Below, piece after piece: positions 25,288 to 35,470 of a stretch of DNA of 64,000 nt. The translations under genes were made by a program, and so were the position numbers. This stretch comes from Curtobacterium poinsettiae (GTDB lineage: Bacteria > Actinomycetota > Actinomycetes > Actinomycetales > Microbacteriaceae). The stretch lies in contig NZ_CP106879.1 of assembly GCF_025677645.1 (NCBI RefSeq), positions 248,001 through 312,000 on the forward strand, read 5' to 3'. The first letter of the stretch is position 1. Every line of letters begins with the position of its first letter. The notes under the pieces were generated by a model. That model was not told where the DNA came from. It made no database searches and saw only the letters and a program-made list of their open reading frames with translations.

Positions 25288-27135
25288 CTACTCGACGGTG
25301 ACCGACTTCGCGAGGTTGCGTGGCTGGTCCACGTCGAGGCCCTTGGCGGCGGCGAGCTCCATGCCGAACATGTGCAGCGGTGCCACGGCGAGCAGCGGCT
25401 CGAACAGCGGGGTCGCCAGCGGGATCCGCAGGACCTCGTCGGCGAAGGGCAGCACCGCGGCGTCGCCCTCTTCGGCGATCGCGATCACCCGGGCACCGCG
25501 GGCGCGGATCTCCTGGATGTTCGAGACGACCTTCGGGTGCAGCGATCGGGGGTCGCGCGGCGACGGCACGATGACGAAGACGATCTGGCCCGGCTCGATC
25601 AGGGCGATCGGGCCGTGCTTGAGCTCACCGGCGGCGAAGCCCTCGGCGTGGATGTACGCGAGCTCCTTGAGCTTGAGGGCCCCCTCGAGCGCGATCGGGT
25701 AGCCGACGTGGCGGCCGAGGAACAGCACGCTCCGGGTGTCCGCCATCCAGCGGGCCAGGTCCTTGATGCCGGCGGCGTCCTCGATCGTCTGCTGCAGCTT
25801 CGGGGCGAGCCCCTCGAGCTCGGCGACCTGCTCGGCGATCTGCTCGGTGGTGAGCGTGCCGCGCAGCGTCGCCAGGTGCAGCCCGAGCAGGTAGAGCGCG
25901 ACGCCCTGGGCGATGAAGGCCTTGGTCGACGCGACGGCGACCTCGGGCCCGGCGTGCGTGTAGATCACGGCGTCGGACTCACGGGGGATCGTGGCGCCCT
26001 GGGTGTTGCAGATCGACAGGACCTGCGCGCCCTGCTCGCGGGCGTACTTGACGGCCATGAGCGTGTCCATGGTCTCGCCGGACTGGCTGATCGAGACGAC
26101 CAGGGTGCGCTCGTCCAGCACCGGGTCGCGGTACCGGAACTCGTGGGCGAGCTCGACCTCGACCGGCACACGGGCCCACTGCTCGATGGCGTACTTGCCC
26201 AGGATGCCGGCGTAGGCGGCGGTGCCGCAGGCGATCACGATGACGCGGTCGACGGTCGCCAGGCGCTCGGCGATCGGGTCGAGGTCGGTCAGCGTGACGG
26301 CGCCGTCGTGGACGCGACCGAGGATCGTCTTCGCGACGGCCTCGGGCTCCTCGCTGATCTCCTTCGCCATGAACGAGCTCCAGCCGCCCTTGTCGGCGGC
26401 GGACGCGTCCCAGTTGACCTCGAACTCGCTCGGCGTGGCCGGGGTGCCGTCGAAGTGGATGACGTCGACGCCGTCGGGGCGGATCGTGGCGATCTCGTCC
26501 TGCCCGATCGACAGCGCGCGCTGCGTGTAGGCGACGAACGCGGCGACGTCCGAGCCCATGAAGTTCTCACCGTCGCCGAGCCCGACCACCAGAGGCGAGT
26601 TGCGGCGGGCACCGACGACGACGCCGGGCTGGTCGGCGTGCACGACGAGGAGCGTGAAGGCCCCCTCGAGCCGCTGCACGGCCTGCTGCATGGCGGCGGT
26701 CAGGTCGCCGGTCTCGCGGAAGGCGCGTCCGACCAGGTGCGCGGCGACCTCGGAGTCGGTCTCGCTGCGGAACTCGATGCCCTCGGCCTGCAGTTCGGCG
26801 CGGAGCTCGGAGAAGTTCTCGATGATGCCGTTGTGGATGAGGGCGAGCTTGTCGCCGTCGGCCAGGTGCGGGTGGGCGTTGCCGTCCGTCGGTCCGCCGT
26901 GCGTCGCCCAGCGGGTGTGCCCGATGCCCGTCGTGCCGTCCGGGATCGGCGACGACTCGAGCTCATCGACCAGGGCCTGGAGCTTGCCGGCCTTCTTGGC
27001 CGACACGAGGTCTCCGGCTGGGTCGACGACGGCGATGCCCGCCGAGTCGTAGCCGCGGTACTCGAGGCGACGGAGGCCACCGAGGAGGACGTCCTGGCTG
27101 CTGTTGCTGCCGACGTAGCCGACGATTCCACACAT
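25288..27135 (-). CDS. glmS: Glutamine--fructose-6-phosphate aminotransferase (isomerizing)
   Basis: A 615-residue enzyme making glucosamine 6-phosphate, the first step to UDP-GlcNAc and cell wall. Cys2 in MCGIVGYVG is the glutaminase nucleophile; residues to about 235 form the glutaminase domain, and two SIS domains follow (SISQSGETMDTLMA, STKAFIAQ) with the C-terminal PRNLAKSVTVE. The ATG at 27135 is fixed by Cys2. A TAGGAT box ends 7 bases upstream, implying a leaderless mRNA. No glmS ribozyme is possible in such a short leader. It heads the acpS-alr-racemase-tsaE block; GlmM is encoded at 28834-30207. Confidence 0.97.
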   Translation of the reverse strand: MCGIVGYVGSNSSQDVLLGGLRRLEYRGYDSAGIAVVDPAGDLVSAKKAGKLQALVDELESSPIPDGTTGIGHTRWATHGGPTDGNAHPHLADGDKLALIHNGIIENFSELRAELQAEGIEFRSETDSEVAAHLVGRAFRETGDLTAAMQQAVQRLEGAFTLLVVHADQPGVVVGARRNSPLVVGLGDGENFMGSDVAAFVAYTQRALSIGQDEIATIRPDGVDVIHFDGTPATPSEFEVNWDASAADKGGWSSFMAKEISEEPEAVAKTILGRVHDGAVTLTDLDPIAERLATVDRVIVIACGTAAYAGILGKYAIEQWARVPVEVELAHEFRYRDPVLDERTLVVSISQSGETMDTLMAVKYAREQGAQVLSICNTQGATIPRESDAVIYTHAGPEVAVASTKAFIAQGVALYLLGLHLATLRGTLTTEQIAEQVAELEGLAPKLQQTIEDAAGIKDLARWMADTRSVLFLGRHVGYPIALEGALKLKELAYIHAEGFAAGELKHGPIALIEPGQIVFVIVPSPRDPRSLHPKVVSNIQEIRARGARVIAIAEEGDAAVLPFADEVLRIPLATPLFEPLLAVAPLHMFGMELAAAKGLDVDQPRNLAKSVTVE

Positions 27136-27205
27136 GGAACCGATCCTACGGTCTGCCTGGACGCCGACCCTGCGAAGTCCCGGGGGTGGGGATAACGTTT
27201 CGGCC

Positions 27206-27691
27206 ATGGGACGCTTCGACGACATCGCCATCACCACGCTGCACGGCGAGGACACCACGTTCGGCGCCTACGCCGACAAGGCCGTACTGGTCGTGAACGT
27301 CGCCTCCCGGTGCGGCCTCGCCCCACAGTACGAGCAGCTCGAGGCCCTGCAGAAGCAGTACGGCCCCCGCGGGTTCACGGTGCTGGGCTTCCCGAGCAAC
27401 CAGTTCCTGCAGGAGCTCGGCTCGTCCGAGGCGATCGACGAGTACTGCTCCACCACGTGGGGCGTGACGTTCCCGATGTCCGAGAAGGTCAAGGTCAACG
27501 GCAAGAGCGCCCACCCGCTCTACCAGGCCCTCAAGGAGACCCCGGACGCCGACGGCAAGGCCGGCCGGGTCGCCTGGAACTTCGAGAAGTTCCTCGTCGC
27601 CCCCGACGGCACCGTCACGCGGTTCCGCCCCACCACGAAGCCCGACGCCCCCGAGGTCGTCGCCGCCATCGAGGCGGCCCTCCCCGCCTGA
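27206..27691 (+). CDS. Glutathione peroxidase family protein
   Basis: A 161-residue thioredoxin-fold peroxidase. The peroxidatic residue is Cys36 in NVASRCGLAPQY, coded by TGC, not a selenocysteine TGA. Gln in GFPSNQF near 67 and Trp in WNFEKFLV complete the active site. Cys81 could be the resolving Cys, as in thioredoxin-dependent members, which fits an organism likely to use mycothiol rather than glutathione. A TAACGT box at 27193-27198 sits 7 bases before the ATG (leaderless layout). The gene is divergent from glmS with 70 bases between starts. Confidence 0.92.
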   Translation: MGRFDDIAITTLHGEDTTFGAYADKAVLVVNVASRCGLAPQYEQLEALQKQYGPRGFTVLGFPSNQFLQELGSSEAIDEYCSTTWGVTFPMSEKVKVNGKSAHPLYQALKETPDADGKAGRVAWNFEKFLVAPDGTVTRFRPTTKPDAPEVVAAIEAALPA

Positions 27692-27725
27692 CGCGTCGCG
27701 TCCTGCGGACGCGCACCGAGCACTG

Positions 27726-27781
27726 GACGGGAGGCCCGTGGCAGGTGAGCCGGTCGGCTCACGTGCCACGGGCCTCCCGTC
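27726..27781 (+). terminator. Long hairpin between the peroxidase and coaA genes
   Basis: Arms 27726-27743 and 27764-27781 are perfect 18-bp complements, continued after one mismatch by a 7-bp inner stem (27745-27751 with 27756-27762). The outer arms are the dispersed motif GACGGGAGGCCCGTGG. The far arm ends only 3 bases before the TACGCT promoter box of coaA. Confidence 0.75.
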
Positions 27782-27796
27782 TGTACGCTCGATCCC

Positions 27797-28741
27797 ATGC
27801 CGTTCTCGGAGACCGCCGTCGCGCACCCGACCCCGTTCGTGGAGATCCCGCGCGACGAGTGGTCCCAGCTCGCCCCGAAGGAGCACCTGTCGCTCACCGA
27901 GACCGAGATCGTGCAGCTGCGCGGTCTCGGTGACCGGTTGGACATGCAGGAGGTGCAGGAGGTCTACCTGCCCCTGTCCCGCCTGCTCACGCTCTACGCC
28001 GCCGGTGCGCGCAACCTGCACGCCGAGACGAGCCGGTTCCTCGGTGAGCGCGCCGGACGCACGCCGTTCGTCATCGGCGTCGCGGGCTCCGTCGCGGTCG
28101 GCAAGTCCACCGTCGCCCGCCTGCTGCGCGAGCTGACGAAGCGCTGGCCGGACACCCCTCGTGTGGAGCTCGTGACGACCGACGGCTTCCTGTACCCGAA
28201 CGCCGAGCTGGAGCGCCGCGGGATCATGGACCGCAAGGGCTTCCCGGAGTCGTACGACCGCCGCTCCCTGCTGCGCTTCGTGAGCCAGGTGAAGAGCGGG
28301 GCGACCGAGGTCCGCGCGCCGTACTACTCGCACCTGGTCTACGACATCGTGCCCGATGCCGAGATCGTCGTCCGGCAGCCCGACGTGCTCATCGTCGAGG
28401 GCCTCAACGTGCTGGCGCCCCCGGTGCACGGCCGGCTCGCGCTGTCCGACCTGTTCGACTTCACGATCTACGTGGACGCGAAGACGAAGGACATCGAGTC
28501 CTGGTACGTCGACCGGTTCCTCGCCCTGCAGGAAGAAGCGTTCTCGAGCCCCGACTCGTTCTTCCACCGGTTCGCCTCGCTCTCGCGAGCGGACGCGGTA
28601 CGGACGGCGACCGAGGTCTGGCGGGCGATCAACGAGCCGAACCTGATCGAGAACGTGCTGCCCACGCGCTCCCGCGCCACGCTGGTGCTGAAGAAGGGCG
28701 CGAACCACAAGGTGAACTCGGTCCTGCTCCGCAAGATCTAG
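27797..28741 (+). CDS. coaA: Type I pantothenate kinase
   Basis: A 314-residue ATP-dependent kinase that phosphorylates pantothenate, the first step to CoA. Walker [10 protein letters not shown] is at 97-105; [18 protein letters not shown] and YSHLVYDIV are conserved CoaA motifs; [16 protein letters not shown] lies near the end. Length matches the family. A TACGCT box at 27784-27789 leaves 7 bases before the ATG, so the message is probably leaderless. It is convergent with glmM. Confidence 0.96.
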   Translation: MPFSETAVAHPTPFVEIPRDEWSQLAPKEHLSLTETEIVQLRGLGDRLDMQEVQEVYLPLSRLLTLYAAGARNLHAETSRFLGERAGRTPFVIGVAGSVAVGKSTVARLLRELTKRWPDTPRVELVTTDGFLYPNAELERRGIMDRKGFPESYDRRSLLRFVSQVKSGATEVRAPYYSHLVYDIVPDAEIVVRQPDVLIVEGLNVLAPPVHGRLALSDLFDFTIYVDAKTKDIESWYVDRFLALQEEAFSSPDSFFHRFASLSRADAVRTATEVWRAINEPNLIENVLPTRSRATLVLKKGANHKVNSVLLRKI

Positions 28742-28752
28742 CGGTAGGGCAG

Positions 28753-28824
28753 CGCAAAACACCGGTGTTCGCGAGCTGAACCGCGGTCTGCGCGTGTTCA
28801 ACCGGCGAACACCGGTGTCTTGCG
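28753..28824. terminator. Bidirectional hairpin between coaA and glmM
   Basis: Arms 28753-28772 and 28805-28824 (20 bp, one mismatch) enclose 32 bases. Each arm itself contains the palindrome AACACCGGTGTT or a close form, so alternative smaller hairpins are possible. Confidence 0.7.
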
Positions 28825-28833
28825 GCGAAACCC

Positions 28834-30207
28834 CTACGCGGCGTCGAGCGCCAGGCGGTCCTGCACGACGGCGGCGAGCTCCTCGGCGATGCGCTGGGCA
28901 TCGTCCTGCGAAGCGGCCTCGACCATCACGCGCACGACCGGCTCGGTGCCCGACGGACGGAGCAGCACGCGGCCGCTGTCCCCGAGCGCCGCGCTGGCGG
29001 CGGCGATGGCGTCCTGCACGCCCTGGTCGGCGAGCCCGTGCCGATCGACGCCGCGGACGTTGAGCAGCACCTGCGGGAACACGGTCATGCACGAGGCGAG
29101 CTCCTGCAGCGACTTCCCGGTCCGGGCCATCTCGGCCACCAGGTGGAGCCCGGTCAGGATGCCGTCACCCGTCGTGGCGAACTCGTTGAAGATGATGTGG
29201 CCCGACTGCTCGCCGCCGATGGAGTAGTCGCCCTCGGTCATCTTCTCGAGCACGTAGCGGTCGCCCACGCCGGCCTCGATCACGGTGATGCCCGCGTCGG
29301 CCATGGCGCGCTTCAGCCCGAGGTTCGACATGACCGTCGCGACGAGCGTGTCGTCCTTCAGGCGGCCGCGCTCCTGCAGGGACAGCGCGAGGATCGCCAT
29401 GATCTGGTCGCCGTCGATCGCGTTGCCCGCGGCGTCGACCGCCAGGCAGCGGTCCGCGTCGCCGTCGTGCGCGATGCCGACGTCGGCGCCGTGCTCGAGC
29501 ACCGCGCGGGCGAGGTTGTCGATGTGGGTCGAACCGACGCCGTCGTTGATGTTCCAGCCGTCGGGGTCGGCGCCGATGAGCGTCACGCGGGCACCCGCGT
29601 TGACGAAGACCTCGGGCGAGACGCCGGCCGCGGCACCGTTGGCGCAGTCGAGCACCACGTGGAGCCCAGCGAGCCGGTGCGGCAACGTGCCGAGCAGGTG
29701 CACGACGTAGCGGTCCTCGGCGTCGGCGAACCGCGAGATGCGCCCGACGTCGATGCCGGTCGGGGTGGGCGCGGAGTGGTCGTGCATGGCCGCTTCGATG
29801 CGGTCCTCGACCTCGTCCGGCAGCTTGCGGCCACCTGTGGCGAAGAACTTGATCCCGTTGTCGGGAGCGGGGTTGTGCGATGCGGAGATCATCACGCCGA
29901 AGTCGGCGTCGATGTCCGCGACGAGGAACGCCGCGGCGGGGGTGGGGATGACCCCGGCGTCGAGCACGTCGACGCCGGCCGAGGCGAGTCCGGCCGCGAC
30001 GGCGGCACCGAGGAACTCGCCGGAGACGCGCGGGTCCCGCGCGAGGACCGCGCGTGGGCGCGGTCGACCCGACGCCCGGCGGGCGTCGGCATGGTGTCCG
30101 TGTGTGAGGACGGCCGCGCTCGCCTGGGCAAGACCCAGTGCGAGCGCGGCCGTCAGCTCGCCGTTGGCGAGACCACGAACCCCGTCGGTACCGAACAGAC
30201 GCGGCAT
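28834..30207 (-). CDS. glmM: Phosphoglucosamine mutase
   Basis: A 457-residue mutase converting glucosamine 6-phosphate to the 1-phosphate, the step after GlmS. It opens [12 protein letters not shown], has the phosphoserine loop [13 protein letters not shown] with Ser110, the metal loop [12 protein letters not shown], the sugar loop GGEQSGHII and the phosphate-binding [12 protein letters not shown]. The ATG at 30207 was chosen because the protein start there matches the family exactly. The gene follows rpsI by 22 bases on the same strand, as in many actinobacteria (rplM-rpsI-glmM). Confidence 0.96.
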   Translation of the reverse strand: MPRLFGTDGVRGLANGELTAALALGLAQASAAVLTHGHHADARRASGRPRPRAVLARDPRVSGEFLGAAVAAGLASAGVDVLDAGVIPTPAAAFLVADIDADFGVMISASHNPAPDNGIKFFATGGRKLPDEVEDRIEAAMHDHSAPTPTGIDVGRISRFADAEDRYVVHLLGTLPHRLAGLHVVLDCANGAAAGVSPEVFVNAGARVTLIGADPDGWNINDGVGSTHIDNLARAVLEHGADVGIAHDGDADRCLAVDAAGNAIDGDQIMAILALSLQERGRLKDDTLVATVMSNLGLKRAMADAGITVIEAGVGDRYVLEKMTEGDYSIGGEQSGHIIFNEFATTGDGILTGLHLVAEMARTGKSLQELASCMTVFPQVLLNVRGVDRHGLADQGVQDAIAAASAALGDSGRVLLRPSGTEPVVRVMVEAASQDDAQRIAEELAAVVQDRLALDAA

Positions 30208-30229
30208 GGCGATCTTCAGCCGGTGACGA

Positions 30230-30715
30230 CTAGCGCTTCGAGAACTGCGAAGCCTTGCGGGCCTTCTTGAGACCGGCCTTCTTGCGCTCGATGACGCGGG
30301 CGTCACGGGTGAGGAAGCCGGCCTTCTTGAGGGTCGCGCGGTTGTTCTCGCGGTCGATCTCGTTCAGGGTGCGGGCGATGGCGAGGCGGAGCGCGCCGGC
30401 CTGACCCGAGGGGCCACCACCGGTGATGCGGGCGACGACGTCGTACGAGCCGAGGAGCTCGAGCACCTTGAAGGGGTCGTTGATGAGCTGCTGGTGCAGC
30501 TTGTTCGGGAAGTAGTCCTCGAGCGTGCGGCCGTTCACGACGAACGTGCCGGAGCCCGGGACGAGCCGGACACGCGCGATGGCCTCCTTGCGGCGCCCGA
30601 CGGCACCGCCGGAGACGTTGAGGATCTGACGGGGAGCGGCCTCGGCAGCGGCGGGTGCGCTCTCCGTGGTGAAGCTCTCCGGGGTCTGGTCGAGGGAATC
30701 AGCGATCTGAGCCAT
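30230..30715 (-). CDS. rpsI: 30S ribosomal protein uS9
   Basis: A 161-residue protein with an Ala/Pro-rich N-terminal extension of about 35 residues before the conserved core ([48 protein letters not shown]). The C-terminal [12 protein letters not shown] is the tail that reaches the P-site tRNA. It follows rplM on the same strand with a 37-base gap. Confidence 0.97.
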   Translation of the reverse strand: MAQIADSLDQTPESFTTESAPAAAEAAPRQILNVSGGAVGRRKEAIARVRLVPGSGTFVVNGRTLEDYFPNKLHQQLINDPFKVLELLGSYDVVARITGGGPSGQAGALRLAIARTLNEIDRENNRATLKKAGFLTRDARVIERKKAGLKKARKASQFSKR

Positions 30716-30752
30716 GAGTTTCTCTATGTCCTTGAAGTCGTCGTGGCCGGAA

Positions 30753-31199
30753 CTACTGTGCGACCTGGTCGAAGATGTACGGCTTGGGCTGCTGCGCGGC
30801 GTGCGGGTGCTCCGCGCCGGCGTAGACCTTCAGCTTCTTGAGCTGCTCGCGGCCGAGGGTGTTCTTCGGCAGCATGCCGCGGATCGCCTTCTCGACGGCG
30901 CGGGTGGGGTGCTTCTCGAGCATCTCCGGGTAGGAGGTCGCCGTCAGGCCGCCCGGGTAACCCGAGTGACGGTAGTAGACCTTCTTCGCGAGCTTCGAAC
31001 CGGTCAGGGCGACCTTGTCGGCGTTCACGATGATGACGAAGTCACCCATGTCCATGTGCTGGGCGAAGGTGGCCTTGTGCTTGCCGCGCAGGAGCGCCGC
31101 GGCGTGGGTGGCGAGACGGCCGAGGACGACGTCGGTGGCGTCGATGACGATCCAGTCGTGCTGGACGTCTGCCGGCTTCGGTGAGAACGTGCGAGTCAC
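30753..31199 (-). CDS. rplM: 50S ribosomal protein uL13
   Basis: A 148-residue early-assembly protein of the large subunit. Core motifs are [46 protein letters not shown] and [14 protein letters not shown] start it at the GTG at 31199 ([12 protein letters not shown]), as the protein from there has the usual length; longer upstream frames read into the leader. A strong promoter lies at 31340-31369, giving a leader of about 130 bases. Confidence 0.95.
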   Translation of the reverse strand: MTRTFSPKPADVQHDWIVIDATDVVLGRLATHAAALLRGKHKATFAQHMDMGDFVIIVNADKVALTGSKLAKKVYYRHSGYPGGLTATSYPEMLEKHPTRAVEKAIRGMLPKNTLGREQLKKLKVYAGAEHPHAAQQPKPYIFDQVAQ

Positions 31200-31339
31200 A
31201 GGAGTGCTGCTTTCGTGTCGAGGTGAGGAGTCCGTGAATCCCACTCCGGGCGGGAGTTCCACGAGCAGAAGCGCGGGGAACACCTCGGTTGGAGGGCTCA
31301 TCTGACTGTCCGCGCGCGGGGCGCACAGACCAAGGTGAG

Positions 31340-31369
31340 AGCCTAGCCGACGCGGGGCACGTCGGTCAA
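31340..31369 (-). promoter_or_regulatory. rplM-rpsI-glmM promoter
   Basis: On the minus strand TTGACC (31364-31369), 18 bases, TAGGCT (31340-31345). The transcript would carry about 130 bases before rplM, long enough for a regulatory leader. Confidence 0.75.
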
Positions 31370-31390
31370 ACGCGGGCAACTGCCGGCCTG

Positions 31391-31420
31391 GAGGCGCGGG
31401 GCGGCCCCGCACCGCGCCTC
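31391..31420. repeat. Dispersed motif as a short hairpin
   Basis: GAGGCGCGG (31391-31399) and CCGCGCCTC (31412-31420), with GGCCTGGAGG running into the left arm; lies between the nuclease gene end and the rplM promoter. Confidence 0.45.
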
Positions 31421-31456
31421 CCGTCCGCCCTGGGCCCAGCCCACTGCACCCGGTGA

Positions 31457-31499
31457 GCAGAAGACGTCGGGTCCGCACCGCGAACCCGACGTTTTCTGC
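31457..31499 (-). terminator. Terminator of the nuclease gene
   Basis: 16-bp arms (31457-31472, 31484-31499) with one mismatch, about 30 bases beyond the nuclease stop. Confidence 0.75.
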
Positions 31500-31530
31500 A
31501 CACTCGTCGCCCCGACGCGCGACGTGGGGA

Positions 31531-34500
31531 CTACTCCACAGCCGCAGCCTTCCGTCGGCGACGCACGACCAGCACACCCGCACCCGCCCCGAGCAACAGG
31601 AACGCCACCAACGCACCAGCACCCATCCCCGCAGCACCCGTGAACGCGAGCTGCCCATCCACGGTGATCGCGATCGGGGTCCACCCGATCAGACTCCCGT
31701 CCGCAGCCGTCACCGCCAACCGGTGCACACCAGCCGCCGTGTCCGCCGGGATCGTCACCCGAACCGTCCCATCAGCAGCCACCACCGCGGTGCCGATCAG
31801 CGTCGGCTCCGAGAACAACCACACGTTGACCGTGTCACCGGCAGACGCCGTCCCCACCGTCACCGTGATCGTCTCCCCCGCACGCGCCGTCGCCGGAGCA
31901 GACACCCCACCACGACTCGCCTCCGTCAACAGCGACCCCGACGGCGCCACCGGAACGACCGGCGGAGTGATCCCGTCGACCGGCGGCGCCGGCGTCGGGG
32001 TCGGGGTCGGCGTCGGGGTCGGGGTCGGGGTCGGTACCGGCGTCGGGTCGGTGCCCGCGGCGTCGAGGTCGAACCCGACCAGGATCGGATCGTGGTCGCT
32101 CGCCCGGTACACGTCGTCGGTGTACAGGTTCGTCGCGTTGTAGTTGTAGCGGCTGTACTCCAGGCCCACCGACTCGACCGAGTTGATGTTCCAGATGTCC
32201 ACGCCCGTGACCGTCTCGAGCGCGGCCTCCGACGCGAACACGTGGTCGAGCGAGCCGCTCAGGCCGGAGAACACGTACGAGTACTCGGTGCTGTCGAGCG
32301 CCGGGCCGAGGTCGGTGTAGCCGGCCTCGTCGAGGACCACCACCGGGTCCTCCTTGCTGTAGGCGTTGAAGTCGCCGAGCATGAACACCTTGTCGGTGCC
32401 GTACTGCTCCTGCATGTCGGTGGAGAACGTCACCAGGGCCTTCGCCTGCTCGACGCGGTCGGCGTTCGACGCCCCCTGCCCGTCGCCCTGGTCGGCGTTC
32501 TCGCCGGTGCCGGAGCCCTTGGACTTGAAGTGGTTCGCGATCACCAGGAAGTCGTCGTCCGCGGTGCCGCCGACCGGGCGGAACGCGTCCGCGACGGGCT
32601 GGCGGGCGTTCGTGAACGCGTCGTCGAGCAGGATCGTCGACTCGCCGACGGGCTCGACGCGGTCCTTCTTGTAGATCAGGGCGAGGCGGATGACGTCCTC
32701 GCTCGCGGGCACGACGGCCGGGGACTTCGCGTAGGCCCAGGTGTCCTGGCCGGTGGCGGCGTTGAGCGCGTCGACCAGGGTGGCCACTGCGGCGTCGCGG
32801 TCCTGACCGAAGCGGACGGAGTTCTCGATCTCCTCGAGCGAGACGACGTCGGCGTCCAGGCCGTTGATGGCCTTGACGATCTTGACCTGCTGGCGCAGGA
32901 AGTCCTCCTGCTCGGCGGCGCCGCGGGCGTCGCAGCCGGAGTTCACCGTGACGGGGTCTCCGGCACGGTCCGTGTAGTACTTGCAGCCGGTGAGCTCGTC
33001 GCCCGTGGTCGGGAAGTAGTTGAGCACGTTGAAGCCGGCGAGCTTCAGGTCGCCACCGACGTCCTGCGGTGCCGGCTGGCGCACCTTCGAGAACGACGCC
33101 GGCAGCTCGGCGGCCGGGGTCGCACCCGTGATCGGCGCGGTCGGCTGGAACTTCCACCCGTTGTTGCGGTAGTCGAGGACGACCGGCTCGGTGAAGGTGG
33201 CGGCGGCCCCGACGGTGACCGGGCCCTGGGTGAGCCACGACACCGGGATGCCCTGGTTCGCCTGGGTCAGGAAGTTGGTGCTCGCGCCGTCGTCGAGCGT
33301 GACCTTGCGCGCGGCGTTGTCGGCCTCGGCGGCCTTCGCCTCGGCGCTGCCCGGTCGGCCGACCTCGGTCGGCTGGATCAGGCGCTTCGTGCCGCTGGCG
33401 AGCACGACCTCGCCGTACTGGTTCGTCGTGTAGTTGTCGGCGACGGTGTACGCCCCCTGGGGAGCGACGAGCATGCTCTCGAGCGACTCGCGCTGGGTGT
33501 CGGACGACGGGAACGCGACCGCGGCCGGCTGCGGTGCCGCGACGGTGTCGTCCAGCTGCTGCAGCGACGAGGCCCCGGACACCGTGAGCTCGGTGAGGCC
33601 GAAGTACTCGGACACGGCACCGGTGACCCGCACGTGGTCGCCCTCGTGCACCAGGCCGGCGGTGGCCGACGAGAAGACGAACACCGCGTCGGACGCGGTG
33701 TGGGCACCGAGGTCGATGGCGCCGCCGGTGCCGGGGGTCTGGATCGTGTAGCCGTTGAAGCCGCCGGTGCCGTACACCGCGGTGACGACGCCGTCGGTCG
33801 TGACGTTCTTGCCGGCGTACGGCGAGGTGTCCGTGGTGCCCTGCAGCTGGGCGATGGTCACGGTCTCGGCGGGGGTGCCGGGTGCGGGGGTCCCGCCGTC
33901 ACCCGGGTCGGTCGGGTCCGTGGGTTCGGTCGGTGCCGTCGTCTCGCCCGCGGCGTTCCGCGGGGTGAGCGTCGTCGTCACGGAGAAGTCCGCACCGTTG
34001 ACGTCGGTGTCCGTGGTGCCCTGGCGGACCAGGCCGTTCGGGACGGAGTTGTCCCCGGTCACGGTGCGCACGGCCGACTCGAACGTGTTCGAGGCGCCGT
34101 AGCCGAGCAGGTCGACCACGCCGTCGGTGCCGGTGGTGACGGATCCGGCGGCGAGCGACAGGGGTGCCGTGGCGTCGGACAGGACGAGCGTGCCCGTGGT
34201 GCCCGAGGGGTTGAGCGTCGCGGTGTCGTCGGCGGCGGGCAGGTCCTCACCGGCCGCGGTGGCCCCGCCGTTGCCCGCCATCGACACCAGGAATGTGCCC
34301 TTCGCCGGCACGGTGCCCTGGAGCGTACTGGCAGAGAAGGTGCCGGTGCCCGTGGCGGACCGGTACTGCAGCGACCACCCGTCCAGTGACACGGCGGCGT
34401 CGGTCGGGTTGCCGATCTCGACGAACTTCTCGTTGTAGAACGCGCCCTTGCTCCCCGCCTTCAGGTAGGCCTCCTCGATGACGAGGTCGGTCCCCTCGGG

Positions 34501-34596
34501 GTTCGCGGTCGCTGCGGTGACGGTGACGAGTGGGGCCGCGAGGAGCGTCGCGGCCGCCGTGGCGCACAGCAGAGTGCGCCCGAGGGTGTTGGCCAT
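31531..34596 (-). CDS. Secreted, wall-anchored ExeM/NucH-type nuclease
   Basis: A 1021-residue exported protein. Residues 1-32 look like a signal peptide. A lamin-tail domain spans about 35-180 ([20 protein letters not shown]), an OB-fold region about 245-350, and an endonuclease/exonuclease/phosphatase domain about 516-846, with LEEIEN at 588-593, NHFKSK, GDFNAY at 741-746 and SDHDP at 833-837 as catalytic and metal residues. A Pro-Thr repeat linker (about 851-869), an Ig-like domain (about 895-980), LAFTG at 983-987, a membrane helix and an Arg-rich tail follow, the plan of a sortase substrate. It would degrade extracellular DNA. A TAGCGT box lies 6 bases before the ATG. Confidence 0.92.
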   Translation of the reverse strand: MANTLGRTLLCATAAATLLAAPLVTVTAATANPEGTDLVIEEAYLKAGSKGAFYNEKFVEIGNPTDAAVSLDGWSLQYRSATGTGTFSASTLQGTVPAKGTFLVSMAGNGGATAAGEDLPAADDTATLNPSGTTGTLVLSDATAPLSLAAGSVTTGTDGVVDLLGYGASNTFESAVRTVTGDNSVPNGLVRQGTTDTDVNGADFSVTTTLTPRNAAGETTAPTEPTDPTDPGDGGTPAPGTPAETVTIAQLQGTTDTSPYAGKNVTTDGVVTAVYGTGGFNGYTIQTPGTGGAIDLGAHTASDAVFVFSSATAGLVHEGDHVRVTGAVSEYFGLTELTVSGASSLQQLDDTVAAPQPAAVAFPSSDTQRESLESMLVAPQGAYTVADNYTTNQYGEVVLASGTKRLIQPTEVGRPGSAEAKAAEADNAARKVTLDDGASTNFLTQANQGIPVSWLTQGPVTVGAAATFTEPVVLDYRNNGWKFQPTAPITGATPAAELPASFSKVRQPAPQDVGGDLKLAGFNVLNYFPTTGDELTGCKYYTDRAGDPVTVNSGCDARGAAEQEDFLRQQVKIVKAINGLDADVVSLEEIENSVRFGQDRDAAVATLVDALNAATGQDTWAYAKSPAVVPASEDVIRLALIYKKDRVEPVGESTILLDDAFTNARQPVADAFRPVGGTADDDFLVIANHFKSKGSGTGENADQGDGQGASNADRVEQAKALVTFSTDMQEQYGTDKVFMLGDFNAYSKEDPVVVLDEAGYTDLGPALDSTEYSYVFSGLSGSLDHVFASEAALETVTGVDIWNINSVESVGLEYSRYNYNATNLYTDDVYRASDHDPILVGFDLDAAGTDPTPVPTPTPTPTPTPTPTPAPPVDGITPPVVPVAPSGSLLTEASRGGVSAPATARAGETITVTVGTASAGDTVNVWLFSEPTLIGTAVVAADGTVRVTIPADTAAGVHRLAVTAADGSLIGWTPIAITVDGQLAFTGAAGMGAGALVAFLLLGAGAGVLVVRRRRKAAAVE

Positions 34597-34726
34597 GTCG
34601 GCACGCTACCGACCTGCGGGGACATTCAGGTTGCGTCGAGGTAAATGATTGCGCTCGGCAACAAGAGCCGACCGCGTTCCGCGGCGCAGCCGATCGCCCG
34701 GCATGAGCCGATCGCCTCAGGTGCCA

Positions 34727-35470
34727 TCAGCCGATCGGCAGCCAGGCCCCACCCACGCGTCGGACGGCCGGTCCGTGTCCCGGCAGCACGAGGGCCGGGA
34801 ACGGCAGCGCTCGTGCTGACTCGAGCGCCAGGTCCTGATCGGCGGTGAAGAACGGCGTGATCATCCGCGGCCGCGGGGCCCACGACCCGGGCTGGGTGTC
34901 GTGCCGACTGACGACCGCGTCGCCGGTGACGATCGCGTCCGCTGCGGGCAGCAGGTAGGCCGTCGAGCCGTCGGTGTGGCCGACGGCCGGGAACGGCGCG
35001 ATCGCCCGACCCGCGAAGTCCGCACTGGTGAACGCGCGAGCGGACGGCACGGTGGTGGGTCGGAGGGCGTCGGAGCGGATCGCCCGCGCCAGCCAGGCGA
35101 GCACGCGGGGGCTGGCGAGCCGGCCGCCGATCTCCGCCGGGGTGACCTGCTGCCGCTCCGGCCCGCGCACGTTGGCGAGCTCGTCGGCGTGGGCGAGCAC
35201 CTCGACGTCGGGGTACCGCTCGAGGATCCCGGGGATGCCGCCGACGTGGTCGACGTGTCCGTGCGTCACGTAGACGCGACGGAGGTCTGCGGGGTCGTGT
35301 CCGGCGGCGCGCACGGTGTCGAGCACGAGGTCGGTGTCGGCCGGGTAGCCGGCGTCGATCAGCGCGACGCCGTCCTCCTCCGCCAGCACCACCCAGTTGG
35401 ACACGGGGCCCTCGACGAAGACGACTCCGGGGGCGACGGACACGACGGAACGGGGTTCGCGCGGGCTCAT
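34727..35470 (-). CDS. Metallo-beta-lactamase-fold hydrolase
   Basis: A 247-residue soluble protein. The zinc motif THGHVDH is at 69-75, preceded by VALIDAGYPAD, with VGHTDGSTAYLL, TGDAVVS and VLPGHGP supplying the remaining metal ligands. The fold is that of glyoxalase II and related thioester or phosphoester hydrolases; the substrate is unknown. The ATG overlaps the truA stop by 4 bases (ATGA), so it is co-translated with truA, a pairing without obvious functional logic. Confidence 0.9.
   Translation of the reverse strand: MSPREPRSVVSVAPGVVFVEGPVSNWVVLAEEDGVALIDAGYPADTDLVLDTVRAAGHDPADLRRVYVTHGHVDHVGGIPGILERYPDVEVLAHADELANVRGPERQQVTPAEIGGRLASPRVLAWLARAIRSDALRPTTVPSARAFTSADFAGRAIAPFPAVGHTDGSTAYLLPAADAIVTGDAVVSRHDTQPGSWAPRPRMITPFFTADQDLALESARALPFPALVLPGHGPAVRRVGGAWLPIG

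Noticed and set aside
27206..27691. Selenoprotein glutathione peroxidase
   Set aside because: The active-site codon is TGC (Cys) and the frame has no internal TGA.
31990..32045. GGTCGGGGTCGGCGTCGG tandem repeat as a noncoding satellite
   Set aside because: It encodes the Pro-Thr linker of the wall-anchored nuclease; period and frame fit protein repeats.
34688..34738. Three copies of AGCCGATCG as a regulatory array
   Set aside because: The third copy is the coding end of the MBL gene, the spacing is uneven (18 and 23 bases), and chance or slippage explains it.
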